From: Tranquillimonas alkanivorans
Lineage (GTDB): Bacteria; Pseudomonadota; Alphaproteobacteria; Rhodobacterales; Rhodobacteraceae
Direction: 5' to 3'
DNA: 39,612 nt
Assembly: GCF_900115595.1 (NCBI RefSeq)
Contig: NZ_FOXA01000022.1
Location: forward strand, 1-39,612
Part shown: positions 1 through 7,665 of the stretch, in pieces
Position numbering within the stretch: position 1 is the first letter of the stretch
How the letters are laid out: each line of letters begins with the position of its first letter
The notes under the pieces: generated by a model
What the model saw: only the letters and a program-made list of their open reading frames with translations
What the model was told of the DNA's origin: nothing
Databases searched by the model: none
Made by a program: the position numbers and the translations under genes

Positions 1-420
1 CATCTCAAGCTCTTCGACGAGCGCTACACCGCTTGTGCCGCGCCCTCGTTACTTGGGCAAACGTCTTTCAGCACACCCGCCGACCTGGCCGGCCACCCTC
101 TCCTGCAGCTCGAATCCCGCCCGACCGCCTGGCCGGACTGGTTCCGCGCACAAGGGGCCGAACCACCGCGTGTTTCCGGCATGGTGACCGACCAGTTTTC
201 GATGATGATACAAGCGGCGATCTCCGGCCTAGGGATCGCGCTCCTGCCCGACTACCTGGCCCGGACCGAGATCGCCGAGGGCCGGCTCGAACCGATCCTG
301 CGGCAGGCAGTACCGGGCACCGGCGCCTATTGGCTGGCATGGCCGGAGCGTCACGCCACCGCACGGCCTCTCGCGTCCTTCCGCGACTGGCTCGAGAGCG
401 TGCGGTCCGGCGCAGGTTGA
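1..420 (+). CDS. LysR-family transcriptional regulator, C-terminal part (5' end outside window)
   Basis: The frame is open from the first base to a TGA at 418-420 and encodes about 139 residues without a start, so the N-terminal helix-turn-helix lies upstream of the window. The visible part matches the second half of a LysR effector-binding domain: an 'LLQLESRP..WPDWF' stretch, then 'MVTDQFSMMIQAAISGLGIALLPDYLA', the typical LysR segment in which G-GIALLP lines the inducer pocket, and a closing 'YWLAWPE...FRDWL' helix like that of GcvA-type members. The family acts as inducer-responsive activators or repressors in the cytoplasm. The target cannot be deduced because the partner gene is probably outside the window. 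Family assignment is firm, function unknown. Confidence 0.9.
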   Translation, partial: HLKLFDERYTACAAPSLLGQTSFSTPADLAGHPLLQLESRPTAWPDWFRAQGAEPPRVSGMVTDQFSMMIQAAISGLGIALLPDYLARTEIAEGRLEPILRQAVPGTGAYWLAWPERHATARPLASFRDWLESVRSGAG

Positions 421-605
421 ACCGGCGTCAACGCCCGAGCGTGAGGGCGAAGTGCGAGATCAACCGAGCGATCCGGTCCCGGTCATGGTCGAGCCGGCAG
501 TCCGTCCAGGCGGCTTCGAGCTCCCCTGAGGTTGCGAAGCTTGAGCCAACCTGCTTCCCTCGGGACAACCTGCGCACGAAATGTGTACCTTGAGGGAGGG
601 CAGAG

Positions 606-2873
606 ATGCGAATGGCACTTTCAAGCGTCGCGGCGGCATGCCTGGCTGCCGGCGGTGCGAACGCGGCGGAAGACATCATGGTGGTTTTCGACGGCTCCAA
701 TTCCATGTGGGGCCAGATCGACGGTGTCTCCAAGATCGAGATCGCGCGCGACACCATGGAGAGCCTCATGGGCGACTGGGTCGAGGGCACCAATCTGGGC
801 CTCATCGCCTACGGCCATCGCCGCGAGAGTGACTGCGGCGACATTGAAACAATCTTGCAACCCGGACCGGCGGACCGCGACGACTTCCTCGCCCGCATCA
901 GCGAGATCACGCCGCGGGGCAAGACGCCCCTGACCACGGCCATCGAGGAGGCGGCGAAACAACTCTCCTACCGCGACAATCCCGCGACGGTCGTCCTGAT
1001 ATCGGACGGAATCGAGAGCTGCCAGCGCGATCCCTGCGCCCTGGCCGAAGAGCTTGAACGAAGCGGCGTTGACTTCACCGCCCACGTCGTCGGGTTTGGC
1101 CTTGCGGACGAGGAGGACCAGGCGGCCATCGCGTGTATCGCGGAGCGGACGGGAGGCCGTTTCATCGCGGCGCAGGACGCCGACGAGCTTGGCGAGGCAC
1201 TGGGAGCGGTGAGCGCGGAAGTGGCTCGTCGCGCGCCGGAGCCGGAACCTGAACCTGTCGCCACGACTCCTGTCGAGATAACGGCGCCCTCCACCGTGAC
1301 GGCGGGCGCGGACTTCGACGTGAGCTGGAGCGAAACGCTCGACCCGCGCGACATCGTCACCATCGTGCCGCTTACGGCGGATGAAGACGAGGTCGCAGAT
1401 CACCTGCGGACGCGGGACGATACGTCGGGACGACTGCGCGCGCCGGCCGAGACCGGTCTTTACGAGGTCCGCTATCTCCGCGACGACGACCGCTCCGTCG
1501 CCGGCAAGCACGGCGTCGAGGTGACGCCGGCTCAAGCCACGGTCAGCGTGCCAGAGTTCGCGATGGCCGGCTCGCGCGTTCCGGTGTCATGGACGGGAAA
1601 CGTCTCGTCGCGGGACATCGTGACGATCGTGCCGGCCGGGGCCGACGAGGGCACGGTCGCCGGGCACCTCCGGGTCAAGGACGACGAGACGGGCAAGCTC
1701 ACGGCGCCGGCCAGCCCCGGCCTCTACGAGGTGCGCTACGTCCTCGACGGGGGTCGCAAGACGGTGGCCTCCGGGAGCATTGAGATCACCGAGGCGGAGA
1801 CCGACATCACGGCGCCGGAAACGGCGGCGACGGGATCGCGGTTCGACGTCTCCTGGAGCCGCGCGATTTCGCCCCGCGACATCGTCACCATCGTCACCGC
1901 CGGCGCCGGCGAGGGCACCGTGGAAAAGCACGTCCGGGTGAAGGACAACGGCTCCGACACCCTGCGCGCGCCCGGCGTCCCCGGCCTCTACGAGGTGCGT
2001 TACGTCTTGGACGAGGGGCGCAAGACCGTCGCCGCGAGTCCCATCGAGGTGACCGCCGTGGAGACCGAAATCACGGTGCCTGAGACGGTACTCGCGGGGT
2101 CGCACATCCCGGTGTCCTGGAGCCGGTCCATCGACGCGGGCGACATCGTTACCGTCGTTCCCGCCGGCGCGAACGAGGGCACGGTCGAGGCGCATGTCCG
2201 CGTGCGGGACAAGGACGGCGACGAGGTACGGGCGCCGGGCCGGCCCGGCCTTTACGAAGTGCGCTACGTTCTGGACGAAGGCCGCAAGACACTGGCCTCG
2301 AGCCCGGTCGAGATCGTGGAGCCCGAGGTTGAGATCACCGCGACCGGCACCGTCCGCGCGGGCGACATGATCGAGGTCGGCTGGAGCGGCGACGTTCCGC
2401 ATCCCGGCGACATCGTCACGCTCGTTCCGCTTGGCGCGCCGGAGGGCGAGGTTATGGACCACAAGCGCGTGCGCGACGGCCGCGCGGCCGAGCTACGCGC
2501 GCCGGACCAGACCGGGACGTACGAGGTCCGCTACGTGCTCGACGAGGGGCGTCGGACACTGGCCCGAGCGCCCGTGGAAGTGGTGGACGAGACGGCAGCG
2601 ATCGATACCGGCGGTTCGCTGGAGGTGCCCGAGACGGCGACACCCGGCGAGGAAGTGCAGGTCTCCTGGACCTCGTCCTCAGACAGCGGCCGGCAGCGCG
2701 TCTCGCTTGCCCAAAGCGATCACGCCGACTTCACCTGGATCGAGGCGCAGGCGACGGACAACGAACCGCCGCTCTTCTTCACGATGCCGGACCAGCCGGG
2801 ACTCTACGAGTTCCGCCTGCTCGACCTGGCTGGTCCGAAGGTCCTGAGCCGCGCGACCATCGAGGTTCGCTGA
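606..2873 (+). CDS. Exported von Willebrand factor A domain protein with 88-residue tandem repeats
   Basis: 755 residues. Residues 1-21 form a signal peptide with a likely cut after Ala-Asn-Ala. A VWA domain follows (about 22-205): the metal-ion site DGSNS is at residues 29-33, with a downstream 'GKTPLT' threonine and the 'LISDGIESC' aspartate loop, so the MIDAS metal site looks intact. From about residue 223 come five tandem Ig-like repeats of 81-89 residues, then a divergent sixth segment to the C terminus. Each repeat carries an 'SW' strand, 'DIVTIVP', a 'H.RV.D' turn, 'APG.PGLYEVRYVLDEGRKT' and a closing 'EV' strand. VWA domains bind protein ligands through a metal; the repeats probably act as a spacer or adhesive stalk in the periplasm or at the surface. 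A GGGAGG site precedes the ATG. The next gene is an exported SH3-domain protein, probably co-transcribed. Ligand unknown. Confidence 0.9.
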   Translation: MRMALSSVAAACLAAGGANAAEDIMVVFDGSNSMWGQIDGVSKIEIARDTMESLMGDWVEGTNLGLIAYGHRRESDCGDIETILQPGPADRDDFLARISEITPRGKTPLTTAIEEAAKQLSYRDNPATVVLISDGIESCQRDPCALAEELERSGVDFTAHVVGFGLADEEDQAAIACIAERTGGRFIAAQDADELGEALGAVSAEVARRAPEPEPEPVATTPVEITAPSTVTAGADFDVSWSETLDPRDIVTIVPLTADEDEVADHLRTRDDTSGRLRAPAETGLYEVRYLRDDDRSVAGKHGVEVTPAQATVSVPEFAMAGSRVPVSWTGNVSSRDIVTIVPAGADEGTVAGHLRVKDDETGKLTAPASPGLYEVRYVLDGGRKTVASGSIEITEAETDITAPETAATGSRFDVSWSRAISPRDIVTIVTAGAGEGTVEKHVRVKDNGSDTLRAPGVPGLYEVRYVLDEGRKTVAASPIEVTAVETEITVPETVLAGSHIPVSWSRSIDAGDIVTVVPAGANEGTVEAHVRVRDKDGDEVRAPGRPGLYEVRYVLDEGRKTLASSPVEIVEPEVEITATGTVRAGDMIEVGWSGDVPHPGDIVTLVPLGAPEGEVMDHKRVRDGRAAELRAPDQTGTYEVRYVLDEGRRTLARAPVEVVDETAAIDTGGSLEVPETATPGEEVQVSWTSSSDSGRQRVSLAQSDHADFTWIEAQATDNEPPLFFTMPDQPGLYEFRLLDLAGPKVLSRATIEVR
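1272..2573 (+). repeat. Five in-frame tandem coding repeats of about 264 bp
   Basis: Unit borders by protein alignment: 1272-1514 (81 residues), 1515-1778 (88), 1779-2042 (88), 2043-2306 (88) and 2307-2573 (89). A diverged unit continues at 2574-2870. Units 2-4 are the most alike, with long shared blocks around 'GLYEVRYVLD.GRKT' and 'DIVTIV'. The constant 88-residue period implies duplication of one Ig-like domain by unequal recombination. Confidence 0.9.
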
Positions 2874-2880
2874 AGCTAAA

Positions 2881-2905
2881 GGGCCGGCGCGGATGACGCC
2901 GGCCC
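2881..2905 (+). other. Intercistronic hairpin between the VWA and SH3 genes
   Basis: A perfect 9-bp stem, GGGCCGGCG at 2881-2889 and CGCCGGCCC at 2897-2905, with a 7-base loop. No T-tract follows, so it is more likely a messenger-stabilising or attenuating structure than a full terminator. Confidence 0.5.
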
Positions 2906-2926
2906 GACCGCCGAGGGAGGAACGCC

Positions 2927-3685
2927 ATGCCGCGCCGACCGCATCTATGCGCCATGCTCTGCGTCGGGCTGCTGTCGCTGCCGCCGATGGCCATTGCCGA
3001 CGCAGATGGCCCTGACGCCTGGCGCGTGACGGGCGTCGCCCGCGAGGACGTTCTCAATATCCGGATGGGGCCCGGCACCGAATACCCGGTTATCGGCGCT
3101 CTGCCGCCAGATGCCCGGCATCTGCGCGCGAAGACCTGCACGCCGCTCGCGACCGTCGCCCAGTACGACACCCTGTCTGCCGACGAGCGCACGGCCCTGC
3201 CGGCGCGCTGGTGCCTTGTCGATGGCGGCTCGCAGGGGCGCGGCTGGGTGCCCCAAGCATACCTCGCCGAGGACAGCACCGCGAGCAGCCCCTTCCGAAC
3301 CGCGTCCGGTGAGGAAGCGCCGCCACCCTTCGACATCGCGGTCCCTCTCGTCCGCAACCTCTTCAGGAAAGAGACCTTCCTGCTGTCCCGCGGCGAGTCC
3401 CTGTTGCGCGACCCCGAGGCATCCCGCTCCTGGTTCTTCCTGGATCTTGCGCGAAAGATGGCATCGGACCCGGGTGCACACCCCTTGTTCGACGCGCAAG
3501 ACACCGACATCGGAGACATCTCCGTCGCGCTCGATCCGGACGAGCCCATCCGGCAGGGTGTCGTCACCGTCCTGGTCCGTTACACGAATTTCGGCATTTC
3601 CCGCGAAGCGCGTGCGTATCTCAGGGCCGACCCGGAGCAGGGAGGCGCCCTCCGCATCTTCCGCATCGTACACGGGCAATCGTAA
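2927..3685 (+). CDS. Exported SH3-like (SH3b) domain protein
   Basis: 252 residues with a signal peptide (1-25, ending around 'AIADA'). Residues 32-112 form a bacterial SH3 domain: 'VTGVAREDVLNIRMGPGTEYPVIGALP' is the classic SH3b start (V..V.DVLNIR.GPG), and 'WCLVDGGSQGRGWVPQAYL' is the closing strand with GWV. A Cys near residue 65 and the Cys of 'RWCLV' could form a disulfide. The C-terminal half (about 125-252) resembles no domain I recognise. Bacterial SH3 domains bind cell-wall peptides or partner proteins. The ATG has a strong GGGAGGAA site and follows the VWA gene by 53 bases, so the two probably form an exported pair. Exact role unknown. Confidence 0.85.
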   Translation: MPRRPHLCAMLCVGLLSLPPMAIADADGPDAWRVTGVAREDVLNIRMGPGTEYPVIGALPPDARHLRAKTCTPLATVAQYDTLSADERTALPARWCLVDGGSQGRGWVPQAYLAEDSTASSPFRTASGEEAPPPFDIAVPLVRNLFRKETFLLSRGESLLRDPEASRSWFFLDLARKMASDPGAHPLFDAQDTDIGDISVALDPDEPIRQGVVTVLVRYTNFGISREARAYLRADPEQGGALRIFRIVHGQS

Positions 3686-3851
3686 CGACAGATACCGGGC
3701 GCCGCCTCAGCCCCCCCCGTGCCTACGGTCAATGCAAAATCATGTTTTACGATGGCCTGACCTAATTTTCCTGTCCCACCGGAAAGTCTGCCGTTAACGT
3801 CCCGGAATAACCGGGAGCAACCCGGCCGGAACCAACAGGAGAGGAAGATAT

Positions 3852-4634
3852 ATGAAACTAGCACTCGTCCCGTCTCTCGCCTTCGCGCTTGGCCTATGCG
3901 CGGCCGCGGCCGGCGCCCAGACGCTGGAGATCGGCGCGTACCCCTCGAACCCGCCATGGGAGTTCAAGAACGAGCAGAGCGAGTTCGAGGGCTTCGAGGT
4001 GGATCTGGTGAAAGAGATCGCCGAGCGGATGGGAGCGGAGTTGAACATCCAGGACCTCGGCTTCCAGGCGCTCTTCGCCGCCACCAGTTCGGGCCGGATC
4101 GACATGGCGATCTCGACCATCACGGTGACGCCGGAACGCCTGGAAAACCAAGCGTTCACGCAGCCTTACTATGACAGCGACCTCGGCCTCGTGACGGGCG
4201 CGGCGGGCGTGGAGAGCCTGGAGGAAATGGAAGGCAAGACCGTTGGCGCGCTCGCTAGTTCGACCGGCGAGAAGTGGATCAACGAGAACATGGAGGAGTA
4301 CGGCTTCGGCGAATACCGCAGCTACTCCAGCCAGCAGGGCCTGCTGCTCGACGTTGCGAACGGGCGCGTGGCGGCCGGCATCGGCGACATCCTCGGCTTT
4401 GAGTTCGCCGCCGAACAGATGCCGGCCCTCGACGTGACGCAGCGTATCCGTACCGGAGAGCAGTTCGCGATCATGATGCCCAAGAACTCGGACAAGCTTG
4501 AGGAAGTGAACGCCGCCATCACCGAGATCAAGGAAGACGGCACTATGGCCGAACTCTATCGCAAGTGGCTGGAGGCCGAACCGGCCGCGGGAACGTCGAC
4601 GGTGACGGTGCTGCCGATCCCCGGAATGGAGTGA
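3852..4634 (+). CDS. Amino-acid-type ABC transporter substrate-binding protein
   Basis: 260 residues, family 3 extracellular solute-binding protein (the family of polar amino acid and opine receptors). There is a signal peptide at 1-22 (cut near AGA/QTL). Family landmarks: 'YPSNPPWEFKNEQSEFEGFEVDLVKEIAERMG' (ligand pocket start), 'FQALFAATSSGRIDMAISTITVTPERLENQAFTQPYY' (hinge and pocket, with the arginine that usually binds the ligand carboxylate) and 'AELYRKWLEAEP' at the C terminus. AGGAGAGGAAG precedes the ATG. A terminator-like hairpin separates it from the permease gene, which would give excess binding protein as is common for such operons. The linked aminotransferase suggests an amino acid or amino-acid-like ligand; identity unknown. 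Confidence 0.92.
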   Translation: MKLALVPSLAFALGLCAAAAGAQTLEIGAYPSNPPWEFKNEQSEFEGFEVDLVKEIAERMGAELNIQDLGFQALFAATSSGRIDMAISTITVTPERLENQAFTQPYYDSDLGLVTGAAGVESLEEMEGKTVGALASSTGEKWINENMEEYGFGEYRSYSSQQGLLLDVANGRVAAGIGDILGFEFAAEQMPALDVTQRIRTGEQFAIMMPKNSDKLEEVNAAITEIKEDGTMAELYRKWLEAEPAAGTSTVTVLPIPGME

Positions 4635-4654
4635 GCCCAAAGCGCGGCTCTGGC

Positions 4655-4685
4655 GGGCGGCCTTCTCGGAGGCCGCCCTTTCTTT
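4655..4685 (+). terminator. Intrinsic terminator / attenuating hairpin after the binding-protein gene
   Basis: Perfect 8-bp stem GGGCGGCC (4655-4662) with GGCCGCCC (4671-4678), an 8-base loop, then TTTCTTT. It lies 20 bases after the binding-protein stop and 19 bases before the permease start. It probably lets only part of the transcription continue into the permease and aminotransferase genes. Confidence 0.75.
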
Positions 4686-4704
4686 CGCAAGGCTCTGACT
4701 CTAC

Positions 4705-5373
4705 ATGGACTTCGCCGAAACATTTCTGAACTGGGACGTCATCGTCCGCATCTACCCGATGCTGCTCAAGGGCGTGTGGAACACGCTCGCGCTGGCGTTC
4801 ACCACCATCGTCGGCGGCGGCATCGTCGGCGTGCTAATCTGCCTCGTCCGTCTTTACGCCGCGCGCCCGCTGCGCTGGCTCGCCATCGCCTATGTCGACG
4901 TCTTCCGCGCCATCCCGATCCTGGTGCTGCTGGTGCTGGTGTATTACGCGCTGCCCTTCATGGGCGTACGGCTGTCCTCCTTCACCTCGGCCGTCGTGGC
5001 GCTGGGGCTGGTCTTCTCTTCATTCACGGCCGAGGTATTCCGCGCGGGCATCCAGGCCATTCCGAAGGGCCAGGTCGAGGCGGCCGAGGCGCTGGGTCTT
5101 CCGTTCCGCGTCACCATCTGGAAAGTAATCCTGCCGCAGGCGCTGAAGATCGCGATCCCGCCGCACACCTCTAACTCGGTCGCCATCGCCAAGGACACCT
5201 CTCTCGCCTCGGTCGTGGCGATGCCGGACCTTCTGAAGCAGGCGACCGATGCGCAGGCTCTTACGGCGAACCCCTCGCCGTTGATCGCGGCGGCCGTGAT
5301 GTACCTGATTTTCCTTCTGCCCGCCGTGCGGCTCGTGTCGTATTTCGAGCAGCGCTACCGCCACTCTGTCTGA
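4705..5373 (+). CDS. Amino-acid ABC transporter permease (HisMQ type)
   Basis: 222 residues with about five membrane segments. Hallmarks of the polar amino acid permeases: 'LLKGVWNTLALAFTTIVGG' at the start, 'YVDVFRAIPILVLLVLVYYALP', and the EAA loop 'EVFRAGIQAIPKGQVEAAEALGLPFRVTIWKVILPQALKIAIPP', which docks with the ATPase. It follows the binding-protein gene on the same strand, with the aminotransferase gene starting 10 bases after its stop. Unusually, there is only one permease and no ATPase gene next to it: either it works as a homodimer with an ATPase encoded elsewhere or the locus has lost genes. Confidence 0.92.
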   Translation: MDFAETFLNWDVIVRIYPMLLKGVWNTLALAFTTIVGGGIVGVLICLVRLYAARPLRWLAIAYVDVFRAIPILVLLVLVYYALPFMGVRLSSFTSAVVALGLVFSSFTAEVFRAGIQAIPKGQVEAAEALGLPFRVTIWKVILPQALKIAIPPHTSNSVAIAKDTSLASVVAMPDLLKQATDAQALTANPSPLIAAAVMYLIFLLPAVRLVSYFEQRYRHSV

Positions 5374-5383
5374 GGTCCTCCCC

Positions 5384-6547
5384 ATGTCGCGCCGCTTCGC
5401 CAAACGCATCACCGAGACGTCGAAGAAGGACTTCGGAATGTTCGCCAGAGCCCTGGGCCGGGAGGGCGACCTGATCCACCTGGAACTCGGGATGCCGGTC
5501 GAGGACACGCCGGAGCACATCAAGGAGGCGACGGTCGCCGCACTCCGCGCCGGGCATGTCCACTATTCCGACCTGCAGGGCCTGCCCGACCTGCGCGAGG
5601 CGCTGGCCGAGAAGATGCGCCGCGACAACGGCATGGACGTGGCCGCCGACGAGGTGCTGGTGACCAACGGCCTGACTCAAGCCAGCTTCGCCGCCTTCTT
5701 CGCCTTCCTCGATCCCGGCGACGAGGTGATCCTGCTGTCGCCCTACTACCCACAGCACGTCGGCAAGATCGAAATGGCAGGGGCGACCCCGGTTTTCGCG
5801 CCGCTCGATGCGAGCGACGGCTTCTCGATCAAGCGCGAGTTGATCGAGCCGAAGATCACGGCCCGGACGCGGATGATGGCGCTGGTGAACCCGTGCAACC
5901 CAACGGGCCGCGTCTATTCCCGCGACGAGTTGCAGGTGCTGGCCGACCTGGCGGTCGAGCATGACCTGCTGGTGACCTCGGACGAGGTCTACGAGCACAT
6001 TGTCTACGACGGTGCCGACCACACCTCGATCGCGTCGCTGCCGGGGATGAAAGACCGCACGATCACCATGTCGGCCTTTACCAAGGCCTATGCCATGGAC
6101 GGCTGGCGGCTTGGCTACCTCGCCTGCGACCGCGCGCTGATGCCGGGGCTGATGAAGATCACCACGTCCGAGGTCACGCACGTCAACACCTTCATCCAGC
6201 ACGGCGCGCTCGCGGCCGTCACGGGGCCGCGCGAGGTACTGGCGGGCATGGTGGCTGACGACCAGGCGCGGCGCGATCTGGTGGTGTCGCGGCTGAATCA
6301 GATGCCGGGGGTGACATGCCCCGCGCCCGGGGGGACGATCTATGCCTTCCCCGACATCTCGGGCACCGGCATGAAGGCGCAGGAGACGGCGGACGCGATC
6401 CTCGACTCCGTCGGCGTGGTGGTGGAATCCGGCCGCTTCTACGGGCCCGAGGGCGAACATCACCTGCGCATCTGCTTCGGCGCGCAGACGCTGGAGCGGC
6501 TGGAAGAGGCGATGGACCGCCTCTCCCGCTTTTTCAACGATCTCTAG
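5384..6547 (+). CDS. PLP-dependent class I/II aminotransferase (A)
   Basis: 387 residues, the usual length for fold-type I aspartate-aminotransferase relatives. Visible sites: 'YSDLQGLPDLREALA' (about 61-75), NPCNPTG at 169-175, 'SDEVYE' with Asp200 and Tyr203 for the PLP ring nitrogen and O3', and the Schiff-base lysine Lys234 in 'SAFTKAYAMDGWRLGY'. The Arg of 'HLRICFG' near the C terminus is the usual carboxylate binder. The gene follows the permease gene by 10 bases, so import and transamination of the same compound is a reasonable inference. Its stop shares a CTAG with the stop of the convergent gene. Substrate not identifiable; aromatic or branched amino acids are possible. Confidence 0.92.
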   Translation: MSRRFAKRITETSKKDFGMFARALGREGDLIHLELGMPVEDTPEHIKEATVAALRAGHVHYSDLQGLPDLREALAEKMRRDNGMDVAADEVLVTNGLTQASFAAFFAFLDPGDEVILLSPYYPQHVGKIEMAGATPVFAPLDASDGFSIKRELIEPKITARTRMMALVNPCNPTGRVYSRDELQVLADLAVEHDLLVTSDEVYEHIVYDGADHTSIASLPGMKDRTITMSAFTKAYAMDGWRLGYLACDRALMPGLMKITTSEVTHVNTFIQHGALAAVTGPREVLAGMVADDQARRDLVVSRLNQMPGVTCPAPGGTIYAFPDISGTGMKAQETADAILDSVGVVVESGRFYGPEGEHHLRICFGAQTLERLEEAMDRLSRFFNDL

Positions 6548-7665
6548 AAAAGCCGTTTCAGCGCGTCGAGCAGCCGCTCGACGTGCGCCTCCGTCGTGAC
6601 CACACCCGGCGACAGGCGCAGGATCGGACCGCGCGCGTCGGTGAAGATCTGTGCCTCGCGCAGCCCGTTCACCACGCCGGCCGGGTCCGTCACGTCGGGA
6701 AGACGCAACATCACGCTGCCCCCCCGCCGCGACCGCTCCGCCGGGCTTGCGGGCGTCACCCCGAGGCCAGGCGCGGCGTCGAGGATCATGTCGCAGAGTG
6801 CCTGGCTGTGCGCCAGCAGCGCCGCCCGGTCCTGCGCCGACTGCCACTTCAGCCCCGGCACCGAGCCGACGGCCGCCAGCGGCGCTGGCGTCCCGGCGTC
6901 GAACCTGCGGGCGTCGGGGGCATAGTCGAAAGCGTCGAGGTCCCACGAGAACGGGTTGGGCTGACTGAACCACCCCCGCAGCTCCGGTCGGCAGGTCCGA
7001 AGCAGGTCCGGCCGGACGTGAAGGATGCCAGCTCCAGGCGCGCCGCAGAGCCACTTGAGCGAGGTCGAGACGACGATCTCCGGCTTGAGCTGCGTGACCG
7101 AGAACGGCACCACTCCAATCCCCTGCGTGAGGTCGAGCGCCACAAGGCTCCCCACGGCCCGGCAGGCCGGGATCAGCGCGTCGAGGTTGCAGCGGTGCGA
7201 TGCGGTGGAGGTGACGAAGGTCAGCAGCGTCAGCCCCACGTCGGGACCCAGCCGCGCGATCACGTCCTCGTCCCTCACCCACGTCTCACCCTCGCGCAAC
7301 GGCACGGTGTCGAGCTTGAAGCCGAAGCGCTCGGCAAGGCCGGACAACAGGAAGTGCAGGCTCGGGAAACAGTCGGTGGCGACGAGCACGCGCTTGCCCT
7401 CCAGGTGCTCGGACGGCAGCCCGCCGATCACTGTGTAGAGGGCAGCGGTCACCGACTCCGCCGTCGTCAGCGACCCTGCCGGCGCTTCGATCAAGCTTTC
7501 CCACAGCGATAAAAACTCTGCCCGCGCCGCCAGCACGCGCGGCCACTGTGCGTCGTCCAGCGCGCCCCAGATGGAGGAGAACCCTGACAGCGCCTCCGCC
7601 ATCTCCCGGTCCTTGCCGGGATAGAGGCCGATGGAGTGATACAGGAAGTAGGCCGGGTCGCTCAT
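6544..7665 (-). CDS. Kynureninase-like PLP enzyme (class V fold)
   Basis: 373 residues. The order of motifs is that of kynureninase / class V enzymes: 'LVATDCFPSLHFLLSG', 'LLTFVTSTASHRCNLDALI', 'VALDLTQGIGVVPF' (Asp178 under the PLP ring), Schiff-base Lys204 in 'STSLKWLCGAPGAG', and 'RRFDAGTPAPL' (the GTP loop typical of kynureninase). Kynureninase cleaves kynurenine to anthranilate and alanine; relatives act on other beta-keto amino acids or as aminotransferases/lyases. The protein is shorter than typical bacterial KynU (about 415 residues) and no tryptophan dioxygenase is nearby, so 'like' is deliberate. It is translationally coupled (ATGA) to the upstream bicupin gene and convergent with aminotransferase A. 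Confidence 0.82.
   Translation of the reverse strand: MSDPAYFLYHSIGLYPGKDREMAEALSGFSSIWGALDDAQWPRVLAARAEFLSLWESLIEAPAGSLTTAESVTAALYTVIGGLPSEHLEGKRVLVATDCFPSLHFLLSGLAERFGFKLDTVPLREGETWVRDEDVIARLGPDVGLTLLTFVTSTASHRCNLDALIPACRAVGSLVALDLTQGIGVVPFSVTQLKPEIVVSTSLKWLCGAPGAGILHVRPDLLRTCRPELRGWFSQPNPFSWDLDAFDYAPDARRFDAGTPAPLAAVGSVPGLKWQSAQDRAALLAHSQALCDMILDAAPGLGVTPASPAERSRRGGSVMLRLPDVTDPAGVVNGLREAQIFTDARGPILRLSPGVVTTEAHVERLLDALKRLF

Noticed and set aside
1272-2573. Possible CRISPR or satellite array
   Set aside because: The 264-bp period is in frame with a protein domain and there are no short identical repeats with spacers; no CRISPR array was seen anywhere in the window.
5261-7282. 673-codon open frame on the minus strand
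   Set aside because: It overlaps aminotransferase A and the kynureninase-like gene, which both have complete family motifs; long shadow frames are common in GC-rich DNA.
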